Source: Chloroflexota bacterium (lineage in GTDB: Bacteria; Chloroflexota; Anaerolineae; Fen-1058). From it: DNA of 14,704 nucleotides. The notes beneath the pieces were generated by a model. It was given only the letters and a program-made list of their open reading frames with translations, had not been told where the DNA came from and made no database searches. Of this stretch, positions 7,518 through 13,241 are shown piece by piece (the stretch's first letter is position 1; each line of letters starts with the position of its first letter). The stretch spans positions 1 to 14,704 of the forward strand of contig JACRBO010000784.1 of NCBI GenBank assembly GCA_016219235.1, given 5' to 3'. The translations under genes and the position numbers were made by a program.

Positions 7518-7636
7518 ATGCACAATGCATAATTCATAATGCACAATGCACAGTGCATAAGGAGTGACGAGTGATGAGTGAAAAAGGCGATTGATCACCG
7601 ATCACTGACCACCCGCCACTCATCACTCACCACTGT
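7518..7636. repeat. Continuous 7-nt register array of 17 degenerate words
   Basis: From 7518 the sequence can be cut into 17 consecutive 7-nt words. The first six are ATGCACA-like (ATGCACA, ATGCATA, ATTCATA, ATGCACA, ATGCACA, GTGCATA). The next three are AGGAGTG, ACGAGTG and ATGAGTG. Three transitional words follow. The last five are complementary in sense to AGTGA words (TCACTGA, CCACCCG, CCACTCA, TCACTCA, CCACTGT). The register is kept through the change of word and the change of orientation. The array fills the divergent gap between the SGNH and E1 genes and stops just before the E1 ribosome binding site. Confidence 0.8.
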
Positions 7637-7655
7637 CTTTGCCAGGGAGAAGACT

Positions 7656-9731
7656 ATGCTCCAGACAACAATGGACTGGCGCGCAGTAGCGCGTTACGTG
7701 TTGACGTCACGCACCGTCGATCAGCTCGAAGAGACGGAGCTGGCGCCAAACGGCAAAGTGACGTATCAGTTTTCGGCGCGCGGGCACGAACTGGCGCAGG
7801 CGCTGCTGGGTCTCTCCCTTGACCATCCCCACGATGCGGCCGGCGTCTATTATCGTTCACGGCCCCTGTTGTTTGCAAGCGGTCTAAGTGTCGGGGAGGC
7901 GCTGGCCGGCTCGATGGCGAAGGCTGGTAGCCCCACCGGCGGGCGCGACATCGGCGTGGTACACATGCTCGATCGGCGCGGGCGCGCGTTGGTGCTGCCT
8001 ACCGCCGGCGATGTGGGTTCGCAGTACACGCCTGCCGTCGGCTGGGCGCAGGCCATTCGCTATCATCAGCGCGTGCTCCACGAAGACGATTGGGCCGGCT
8101 CAATCGTCGTGGCCTGCGGCGGCGACGGCTCCACGGCGGCCAACGGCTTCTGGGCCGCGCTCAACATCGTGACGACGCAAAATCTGCCGTATTTGTTCTT
8201 CATAGAAGACAACGCCTACGGTATCAGTGTGCCAAGTGCGTATCAAACGCCCGGTGGGGACATTGCCAAAAACCTCGCGTCGTTCGGCAATCTCTGTGTG
8301 TTGGAAGGCGATGGCACCGATCCGATCGAGGCTGCCAGCAAAATCGATCGGGCCGTTTCGCACGTGCGCGCCAACAACGGCCCGGCGCTGCTCCGATTGA
8401 GTGTGCCGCGCCTCAACGGCCATTCCTTTGTCGATAACCAATCGTACAAAGCGAAGGACTTACGTGAGGCGGAAGCCGCGCGCGATCCGCTGTTGAAGTT
8501 GAAGGCGTACTTGATTACCAACTCGATCATGGCGGACGACGAGTGGACGCAGTTGGAAGCGCAAGTCGAACGAGAAGTGCGCGCGGCCTGTGATGCAGTG
8601 CTGGCGCAGCCTGAGCCTGATCCGGCAACTGCGACACGACACGTCTTCTATGAAGGCACTGCGCCTCACCCCCCCTCCCCCTCTCCTGAAATCGTACAGA
8701 TGATTTCAGGAGAGGGGGAGGGCCGTGTCCGATTGAATCTGCTCGATGCGGTGAAGCGCACGCTGGAGGTGGAACTGATCGCCAATCCGAGGTTGTTGAT
8801 CTTTGGCGAAGATGTGGGCGTGAAGGGCGGCGTGCACGGCGCGACGACGGATATGCAGTTGAAGTACGGCGCAGAGCGCGTGCTTGATACATCGTTGAAC
8901 GAAGACGGCATCATCGGTCGATCGGCGGGACTGGCCTTTGCGGGGCTGATGCCCGTGCCGGAGATTCAATTTCGCAAGTACGCCGATCCCGCGATGGAGC
9001 AGATCAATAACATCGGCACACTGCGCTGGCGCACGCTGGGTAAATTCGCCGCGCCGATGGTGGTGCGCATCCCCGTCGGCTTTGGGCGCAAAACCGGTGA
9101 TCCGTGGCACAGTGTCAGCGGCGAGGCGGTGCATGCGAAGAGCCTCGGCTGGCGCATCGCCATTCCGTCGAATGCGGAAGATGCCGTCGGCTTGTTGAGA
9201 ACCGCACTGCGCGGGAACGATCCGACCTTTTTCTACGAGCATCGTGCGCTGCTCGACACTGCGCCCGCGAGGCGACCATATCCCGGCGATGACTACGTGC
9301 TGCCGTTTGGTGTGGCGAGTGTGATCGCGAGCGGCGACGATCTCACGGTGGTCACATGGGGGGCGATGGTTCATCGGTGCGCGGAAGCGGCCGCGGCGGA
9401 AGCCGCCGGTAGGGGCAAGGTTACCTCGCCCCTACATGGAATCGAAATTATCGATCTGCGAACGATCGTGCCTTGGGATCGATCAACTGTGCTAAAATCA
9501 ATCGCGAAGACGGGCAAGTGTCTCATCGTGCACGAGGATGGTATCACGGGCGGCTTTGGCGCGGAGATTGCGGCGACGATTGCGCAAGAAGCATTCTTCG
9601 ATCTGGATGCGCCCATCGTGCGCGTGGCGACACTGGATGTGCCAATTCCGTACAATGCCAATCTGATGCACGCCGTCACACCGACGGTGGAGAAGATTCG
9701 GGCGGAGATGGAGCGGCTGATGAGGCTGTGA
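7656..9731 (+). CDS. Fused alpha/beta E1 component of a 2-oxoacid dehydrogenase (thiamine-diphosphate dependent)
   Basis: The product is 691 aa. The ATG at 7656 follows AGGGAGA at a 5-nt spacing; an upstream in-frame GTG at 7578 would translate repeat DNA. Residues 1-335 are the E1 alpha fold with the ThDP/Mg site starting at GGDGST (155-160) and closing at IEDNAYGIS. Residues about 357-691 are E1 beta, with IFGEDVG, the DPWHSVSGEA substrate-channel region, and IEIIDLRTIVPWD before the C-terminal domain. Fused E1 proteins of this length resemble branched-chain or general 2-oxoacid dehydrogenase E1, decarboxylating the oxoacid and passing the acyl group to lipoyl-E2. E2 and E3 genes are not in the window. 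Oddities: a perfect 21-bp palindrome lies in frame at the alpha/beta junction (residues about 340-356), and a second palindrome inserts about 10 residues before IEIIDLR (about 585-594). Exact substrate is unknown. Confidence 0.93.
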   Translation: MLQTTMDWRAVARYVLTSRTVDQLEETELAPNGKVTYQFSARGHELAQALLGLSLDHPHDAAGVYYRSRPLLFASGLSVGEALAGSMAKAGSPTGGRDIGVVHMLDRRGRALVLPTAGDVGSQYTPAVGWAQAIRYHQRVLHEDDWAGSIVVACGGDGSTAANGFWAALNIVTTQNLPYLFFIEDNAYGISVPSAYQTPGGDIAKNLASFGNLCVLEGDGTDPIEAASKIDRAVSHVRANNGPALLRLSVPRLNGHSFVDNQSYKAKDLREAEAARDPLLKLKAYLITNSIMADDEWTQLEAQVEREVRAACDAVLAQPEPDPATATRHVFYEGTAPHPPSPSPEIVQMISGEGEGRVRLNLLDAVKRTLEVELIANPRLLIFGEDVGVKGGVHGATTDMQLKYGAERVLDTSLNEDGIIGRSAGLAFAGLMPVPEIQFRKYADPAMEQINNIGTLRWRTLGKFAAPMVVRIPVGFGRKTGDPWHSVSGEAVHAKSLGWRIAIPSNAEDAVGLLRTALRGNDPTFFYEHRALLDTAPARRPYPGDDYVLPFGVASVIASGDDLTVVTWGAMVHRCAEAAAAEAAGRGKVTSPLHGIEIIDLRTIVPWDRSTVLKSIAKTGKCLIVHEDGITGGFGAEIAATIAQEAFFDLDAPIVRVATLDVPIPYNANLMHAVTPTVEKIRAEMERLMRL
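8673..8722. repeat. Perfect 21-bp inverted repeat inside the E1 gene linker
   Basis: The left arm (8673-8693, beginning CCCTCCCCCTCTCC) and right arm (8702-8722, ending GGAGAGGGGGAGGG) are exact reverse complements over 21 bp with an 8-nt loop. It is translated in frame as a low-complexity Pro/Ser then Gly/Glu stretch exactly between the alpha and beta halves. The pyrimidine-rich arm resembles interspersed CCCCTCTCC elements common in Chloroflexota and cyanobacterial genomes (recalled, not searched). No T-run follows, so it is not a standard terminator. Confidence 0.9.
9409..9435. repeat. GTAGGGGC-type palindrome inside the E1 beta domain
   Basis: GTAGGGGCAAGG (9409-9420) pairs with CCTCGCCCCTAC (9424-9435) at 11 of 12 positions around a TTA loop. 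It is in frame and encodes the residues GRGKVTSPLHG between an alanine-rich helix and the conserved IEIIDLR strand, where E1 beta proteins normally have only a short turn. Confidence 0.85.
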
Positions 9732-9734
9732 ATC

Positions 9735-9790
9735 ATCACGCACTACGCAACACGAAACACGGATGTTGCGTGTTGCGTGGTGCGTGAAAG
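9735..9790. repeat. Heptamer array forming a near-perfect 18-bp palindrome
   Basis: Eight 7-nt words in one register (ATCACGC, ACTACGC, AACACGA, AACACGG, ATGTTGC, GTGTTGC, GTGGTGC, GTGAAAG) fill the gap after the E1 stop. The segment 9737-9754 is the reverse complement of 9769-9786 at 17 of 18 positions, with a 14-nt centre. It could fold in the E1/zinc-ribbon mRNA; there is no T-run. Confidence 0.8.
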
Positions 9791-9801
9791 AGGAGGCTGG
9801 T

Positions 9802-10578
9802 TTGGCGGACGCAATGGTAGCCACTCAAATCAACTGTAGGCAATGCGCGGCCCCACTGGCCGTGGAGCAGGGGATGCAGTTTGTGACCTGCACCTCCTGC
9901 GGCGCGACGAATTTTGTGGACAAGTCGCGGGCGTTGTTTCATTATCAGGTGCGCACGACGATTCGAGAAGACGGCGCGTTGTCGGCTTTACGCCGCTGGA
10001 TGGCGGGCAATGCCACGGTGAAGGGCCTCGATCAACGCGCGAAGATCGGCACGCCGTCGTTTGAGTATTTCCCCATGTGGCTGGTGCGCGCCAATCAAAA
10101 CGGCGCAGAGCGCGTGCTGTTGAAACCGGCGGCAGCGCTGTCGGTCAGCGAACTCACGCAGCTCAACATCCCGGCGGCCGATCTGGTCCCGTTCGATTCG
10201 AGCGCGCAGGCGGCGGCGATTGCGCCCACGGTGCCGTTCGAGATGATGCAGCAGTGGCTCAGCGATGATCAGAAACTGTCGCCGGAGATGATCCGTGAGA
10301 CGGCGCTGGTGCATCTGCCGATCTATCTGTGCAAATACGACTTCAACGGCAAGCGCTACACGGCCGTCGTCGATGCGGCCACCAGCAAAGTGTTTGCCAA
10401 TGTGTATCCGGCCAAGTGGGAAGTGCCGTATCTGGCGATCGGCGGCGCGTGTTTCGCGGCCTATTTTGTGTTGACGCTCTTATCGTTGTTTGTGAGTTTC
10501 TTGATCTTCATCATCGGTGCGCCGATTCTCGCCGTCGTGTTCTTTGCGCTGGCGGCGACCGTCTCGGCGACGGTGTAA
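9802..10578 (+). CDS. Zinc-ribbon membrane protein, first of three tandem paralogs
   Basis: The product is 258 aa from a TTG at 9802, chosen because AGGAGG (9791-9796) is spaced 5 nt from it; an ATG at 9814 is the alternative. An earlier in-frame ATG at 9763 would translate the heptamer array. A zinc ribbon opens the protein: Cys12, Cys15, Cys30, Cys33 (CX2C-X14-CX2C). A FEYFPMW motif lies at 88-93 and LPIYLCKYDFNGKRYTAVVD at 172-191. Residues about 208-258 hold two to three hydrophobic membrane segments, so the ribbon is probably cytoplasmic and membrane-tethered. The motif order is shared with the next gene and, in part, with the third, which marks them as paralogs. I do not know the family's function. 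Zinc ribbons of this kind often mediate protein or nucleic-acid contacts. Confidence 0.85.
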   Translation: MADAMVATQINCRQCAAPLAVEQGMQFVTCTSCGATNFVDKSRALFHYQVRTTIREDGALSALRRWMAGNATVKGLDQRAKIGTPSFEYFPMWLVRANQNGAERVLLKPAAALSVSELTQLNIPAADLVPFDSSAQAAAIAPTVPFEMMQQWLSDDQKLSPEMIRETALVHLPIYLCKYDFNGKRYTAVVDAATSKVFANVYPAKWEVPYLAIGGACFAAYFVLTLLSLFVSFLIFIIGAPILAVVFFALAATVSATV

Positions 10579-10585
10579 TCTATCG

Positions 10586-10674
10586 CGTCATTGCGAGCCG
10601 CGTCGCGGCGAAGCAATCTACGGCCAGTATGGTGCGAGATTGCTTCGCCGGCCTGCTGCCTCCTCGCAATGACG
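10586..10674. repeat. 89-bp interspersed palindromic element (CGTCATTGCGAG ends)
   Basis: The outer arms CGTCATTGCGAG (10586-10597) and CTCGCAATGACG (10663-10674) match over 12 bp. The inner arms CGGCGAAGCAATCT (10606-10619) and AGATTGCTTCGCCG (10637-10650) match over 14 bp. Elements with CATTGCGAG ends and GAAGCAATC inner arms are a recurrent repeat type in many bacterial genomes (from general knowledge, not searched). It fills the gap between the first and second zinc-ribbon genes and would be transcribed with them. Confidence 0.85.
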
Positions 10675-10690
10675 TACTGAACGAGCAATC

Positions 10691-11740
10691 ATGACCGATC
10701 AAACCAGAGGCCTAACGTGTCCCAGTTGTGCGAGTGCCGTGCCCGTGCCCGACGGCGCGCGGATCGTGACGTGCCCGGCTTGCCAACAAAAATCGCTGGT
10801 GCAGGGTGAGCGCGGTGTGCGGCGCTGGCAGGTGCGGCGCAAGATCGATCGGACACAGGCGGTTGAGACCGTCACGCAATTCTTTAGCGGCATGAATAAA
10901 GCCATCGGCTTGAAGCAGCAGGCCGAGATCAAGGAAGTGTTTCTGGCCTATCTGCCGTTCTGGCGCGTCGATGCTTATGTGGCGGGCTGGCGGCTGGGCC
11001 GCGAGAAATCCGGCGACAAGAGCACGCGCCCCGTGGAAGCCGAAGTATTGGAAGAGATGCAATGGGCGGACGCCGCCGCCGATGTGTCCGAGTTCGGCGT
11101 GCAGCGCATCGCCATGCCGCACACCGGCCTTGAGCCGTTCAATCAAGATGTGTTGAGCCGCGAGGGCATGGTGTTCGAGCCGTCGGAATCGTGGACGGAC
11201 GCGGCGGCCGAGGCGACCGATCACTTCACGTATCGGGCGCGCAGCAAGAAATCGCTGACGCAGACGCATTACGAGAAATTTCACGTGCTGCGCGAGCGGC
11301 TCTCCATCGTGTATTATCCGCTCTGGGTGGTGCGCTATCACTATCGCAAGCGCAACTATCAGGTGGTGGTCGACGGCGTGCAAAACAAGGTGTTGTATGG
11401 CAAAGCGCCCGGCAACATTTTGTATCGGGCGGCGGCGCTGGTGGGCGGCATGTCGATCGGAAACTTGTTGTTGGTGCATGGCACGGCCTTTGCCTTTCAG
11501 GCATTGGCGCTGATGGATAGCAGCGACAACGATGCGTGGTTTATCCTGTTCGTTCCCACGCTCATCGGTCTGGCGGCGATGGCGGGCGGCTATCGCGCGT
11601 TCCGCTACGGCGAAGAAGTGGAGCAGATCGATCAGTCGGCGAAGAAAGCGGCTTCGACCAAAGAGGCCGCCGGTATATTGAATTCGGTGTTGGGTTCAGG
11701 CGGCGATATGCTGAGCGAAGTGACGAGGTTGCTGAAATGA
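10691..11740 (+). CDS. Zinc-ribbon membrane protein, second tandem paralog
   Basis: The product is 349 aa from the ATG at 10691; the ribosome binding site is weak (GAACGAG). The zinc ribbon is Cys10, Cys13, Cys28, Cys31, with the same CX2C-X14-CX2C spacing as both neighbours. FLAYLPFWRV (84-93) and IVYYPLWVVRYHYRKRNY (206-223) followed by VVVDGVQNKVLYGKAP correspond to the paired motifs of the first paralog. Two membrane segments lie at about 247-275 and 283-304. The tail is hydrophilic (EEVEQIDQSAKKAASTKE) and could be a short coiled coil. Its TGA overlaps the ATG of the third paralog (ATGA), indicating coupled translation and probably a stoichiometric partnership. The function is unknown. 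Confidence 0.9.
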   Translation: MTDQTRGLTCPSCASAVPVPDGARIVTCPACQQKSLVQGERGVRRWQVRRKIDRTQAVETVTQFFSGMNKAIGLKQQAEIKEVFLAYLPFWRVDAYVAGWRLGREKSGDKSTRPVEAEVLEEMQWADAAADVSEFGVQRIAMPHTGLEPFNQDVLSREGMVFEPSESWTDAAAEATDHFTYRARSKKSLTQTHYEKFHVLRERLSIVYYPLWVVRYHYRKRNYQVVVDGVQNKVLYGKAPGNILYRAAALVGGMSIGNLLLVHGTAFAFQALALMDSSDNDAWFILFVPTLIGLAAMAGGYRAFRYGEEVEQIDQSAKKAASTKEAAGILNSVLGSGGDMLSEVTRLLK

Positions 11741-12276
11741 AATTGATCGCGCTGCGATGTCCATCGTGCAACAACGCGCTGGCGCCCAATGACGACGATC
11801 TGGTGATCGCGTGCGGCAACTGCGGCGCGGCCATTGCCATCACCGATGAGGGTCTGCAACCGATCGAACTCCGGTTTTCAGTAAGTGGAACGGCTGCGGC
11901 GCAGTATCAGCCGTGGTGGGTGTTTGAGGGGCGCGTGCAGATCAATCGGCGCGAGGCGCAGAGCGGCAATCGCCGCGAGGAAGCCCTCGCGTTTTGGGCG
12001 CAGCCCCGATCGTTCTTCGTGCCCGCGTGGGAATTGTCCTTGCAGGCGCTCAAGCGCGACGGGCTGGAGATGCTGCAAAAGCAGCCTCAATTGCAGGCCG
12101 GGCCGCGGCCCGCGCAAGTGCGCCTGTCGCCGGTGGTGGTCTCGGCGGAAGACGCGCGCCGGATGTTGGAGTTTCTGGTGCTGTCGCTGGAGGCGGGCCG
12201 CGCGGACTGGCTGAAGACGATCGATTTCAAGGTTGAGGTTAGCGAGCCGGTGTTGTGGGCATTGGGCGGCACTTGA
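11737..12276 (+). CDS. Soluble zinc-ribbon protein, third tandem paralog
   Basis: The product is 179 aa, starting at the ATG that overlaps the preceding stop (ATGA). The zinc ribbon is Cys8, Cys11, Cys26, Cys29, again CX2C-X14-CX2C. A YQPWWVFEGRVQI segment matches the YLPFW/YFPMW motif of the two upstream proteins, and FFVPAWELSLQALKRDGL matches their second aromatic-Pro motif. The C-terminal part (VRLSPVVVSAEDARRMLEFLVLSLEAGRADWLK) is alpha/beta, with no membrane segment or signal peptide. It therefore looks like the cytoplasmic partner of the two membrane paralogs. A longer frame reaching back to 11536 lies inside the upstream gene and is not used. Function unknown. Confidence 0.88.
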   Translation: MKLIALRCPSCNNALAPNDDDLVIACGNCGAAIAITDEGLQPIELRFSVSGTAAAQYQPWWVFEGRVQINRREAQSGNRREEALAFWAQPRSFFVPAWELSLQALKRDGLEMLQKQPQLQAGPRPAQVRLSPVVVSAEDARRMLEFLVLSLEAGRADWLKTIDFKVEVSEPVLWALGGT

Positions 12277-12290
12277 TCAGGAGGCGCACG

Positions 12291-12554
12291 ATGGGTACAG
12301 CCAATGTTACCGTGGAAGAAGTTGTGTCAGCCTTGCGGCGAGTGCCGTCTCAAAAACTGCCGGACGTCCTGACGTTCATTGAGTTTTTAGAATATCAGGC
12401 GGAGCACAGCGAAGTTGAACTTGATGACACGTCGGAAGATGCGGGCCTGTGGGCGGCGGTGGAAGCCAATCACGCCTATCAAGCTAAACATCCAGGCGAG
12501 AAGATCATTCATGAGTCGGCCGACGATTTCCTGGCGGATACGTCTGATCTATGA
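12291..12554 (+). CDS. Antitoxin of a RelE/ParE-type toxin-antitoxin pair (DUF2281-like)
   Basis: The product is 87 aa; AGGAGG is spaced 6 nt from the ATG at 12291. The N-terminal helix pair VSALRRVPSQKLPDVLTFIEFLEYQ matches the LP-x-x-L-x-F-I-E-F-L pattern of DUF2281-type small antitoxins. The C-terminal half is acidic (EVELDDTSEDAG, SADDFLADTSDL), as expected for a flexible toxin-wrapping tail. The stop overlaps the toxin start by 4 nt. The gene begins 14 nt after the third zinc-ribbon gene, so it may be co-transcribed with that operon. No separate promoter or operator was seen. Type II pair is the likeliest reading. Confidence 0.8.
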   Translation: MGTANVTVEEVVSALRRVPSQKLPDVLTFIEFLEYQAEHSEVELDDTSEDAGLWAAVEANHAYQAKHPGEKIIHESADDFLADTSDL

Positions 12555-12868
12555 CGCCGTCAACGCCGCCGTCACTGACGCCGTATCGCATCACCTATAC
12601 CCGATTTTTCCGGCAGCAACTTGCCGGATTGCCGGGCCACATCAAGAGTCTGGCACGGCAGGAAATTGCGGCGTTGAGCATAACCCCGCGTCCCAGACAC
12701 AGTCGCGAACTGGCCGGGCACCCTGGCCGGTTTCGACTGTGGTTGGGGCGTGATTTTCGTCTGGTCTGGCACGTCGATGATGAAGCGCGAATCATCGAGT
12801 TGGAGTACGTGGGCATCAAATCGCCCGATCTCTACGAGCAGCTGGGGTTGGGGCGGTCCATTGACTAG
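12551..12868 (+). CDS. RelE/ParE-superfamily toxin
   Basis: The product is 105 aa; its ATG overlaps the antitoxin TGA. The fold signature is present: YRITYTRFFRQQLAGLP at the N-terminus, a helix with LARQEIAAL, then the core strands GRFRLWLGRDFRLVWHVDDEARIIELEYVGIKSPDLYEQ. These correspond to the G-x-Y/F-R-x-R-x-G-x-x-R-V/L motif and the C-terminal strand of RelE/ParE proteins. RelE-type members cut mRNA in the ribosomal A site and ParE-type members inhibit gyrase; the two cannot be separated from this sequence. The conserved final histidine-arginine (GHR) of many RelE proteins is replaced here by GIK, so catalytic competence as an RNase is uncertain. Confidence 0.85.
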   Translation: MTPSTPPSLTPYRITYTRFFRQQLAGLPGHIKSLARQEIAALSITPRPRHSRELAGHPGRFRLWLGRDFRLVWHVDDEARIIELEYVGIKSPDLYEQLGLGRSID

Positions 12869-12885
12869 ACGATCCAGCGTATGAA

Positions 12886-12907
12886 CGGCGGATATGGCTA
12901 TCCGCCG
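12886..12907. terminator. Hairpin between convergent genes
   Basis: CGGCGGATA (12886-12894) and TATCCGCCG (12899-12907) form a perfect 9-bp stem with a TGGC loop. It lies between the toxin stop and the S4-protein stop, where a bidirectional terminator is expected. No T-run follows on either side, so it is not a classical intrinsic terminator; it may block 3' exonucleases or work with Rho. Confidence 0.5.
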
Positions 12908-12916
12908 CGAGCAGCG

Positions 12917-13114
12917 TCACAGTTCCACCACTACTGACTTTCCGTTGTAAGTCACTTTGTCCCCGTTGACGAGTTTGCGTCCCCGTCGGGTTTCCACTTT
13001 GCCGTTGACGCGCACTTCGCCGTCTTGAATGACGACTTTGGCGTGCCCGCCCGTATCCACCATATTCTGCCACTTGAGAAACGAATCGAGTTTGATGAAG
13101 TTTTCTTCGGTCAT
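12917..13114 (-). CDS. Small S4-domain RNA-binding protein (YbcJ/YaaA-like)
   Basis: The product is 65 aa from the ATG at 13114, with AAGGA 5 nt upstream. Longer in-frame starts, up to 13201, translate the heptamer array and are rejected. Almost the whole protein is one S4 domain: FIKLDSFLKWQNMVDTGGHAKVVIQDGEVRVNGKVETRRGRKLVNGDKV, with the typical G-x-A-K-x-x-I-x-x-G-x-V-x-V-N-G core and the basic RRGRK loop. Stand-alone S4 proteins of this size bind structured RNA, probably rRNA or the ribosome; the specific role is unknown. It lies downstream of the histidine kinase on the same strand, separated by a repeat-filled gap of 107 nt. Confidence 0.9.
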   Translation of the reverse strand: MTEENFIKLDSFLKWQNMVDTGGHAKVVIQDGEVRVNGKVETRRGRKLVNGDKVTYNGKSVVVEL

Positions 13115-13124
13115 GGTTGTCCTT

Positions 13125-13201
13125 GATGAGTGACGAGTGATGAGTGACGAGTGATACGTACTGCGTAATGCAGGATGCAGGATGCAAGATGCAAGATGCA
13201 T
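13125..13201. repeat. Eleven in-register 7-nt words with drifting sequence
   Basis: Words run without a break: GATGAGT, GACGAGT, GATGAGT, GACGAGT, GATACGT, ACTGCGT, AATGCAG, GATGCAG, GATGCAA, GATGCAA, GATGCAT. The word changes gradually from GAYGAGT to GATGCAR while the 7-nt register is kept. The array fills the gap between the kinase and the S4 gene, next to the octamer array at 13210-13241. Confidence 0.85.
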
Positions 13202-13209
13202 GAAAAACA

Positions 13210-13241
13210 GTCATCTTGTCATCAAGTCATCTTGTTAGGTT
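13210..13241. repeat. Octamer array overlapping the histidine-kinase stop codon
   Basis: Octamers GTCATCTT, GTCATCAA, GTCATCTT, GTTAGGTT run from 13210. The kinase stop codon (13222-13224) lies within the second octamer, and its last residues NKMT are read from the array. The octamers match those upstream of the same gene (CATCTTGT at 14447-14486). Confidence 0.75.

Noticed and set aside
7496..7558. N-terminal extension of the SGNH protein (MHCALC...)
   Set aside because: It is the heptamer array read as protein; the ATG at 7495 starts a proper lipoprotein signal peptide.
7518..7636. CRISPR array
   Set aside because: Units are 7 nt, contiguous and degenerate, with no spacers and no cas genes in the window.
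8673..8722. Intrinsic terminator within the E1 gene
   Set aside because: The stem lies inside an intact reading frame and is followed by GC-rich DNA rather than a T-run.
8706..9374. 222-aa minus-strand frame opposite the E1 beta domain
   Set aside because: It is a shadow of a strongly conserved plus-strand enzyme domain.
7656..9731. Frameshifted or artificially joined separate alpha and beta E1 genes
   Set aside because: The frame is continuous through the junction without any stop, and fused E1 enzymes of similar length are known in other bacteria.
10712..11479. 255-aa minus-strand frame opposite the second zinc-ribbon gene
   Set aside because: It has no recognisable domain and a His/Arg/Ala-rich composition typical of antisense frames in GC-rich DNA; the plus strand has the zinc ribbon and membrane helices.
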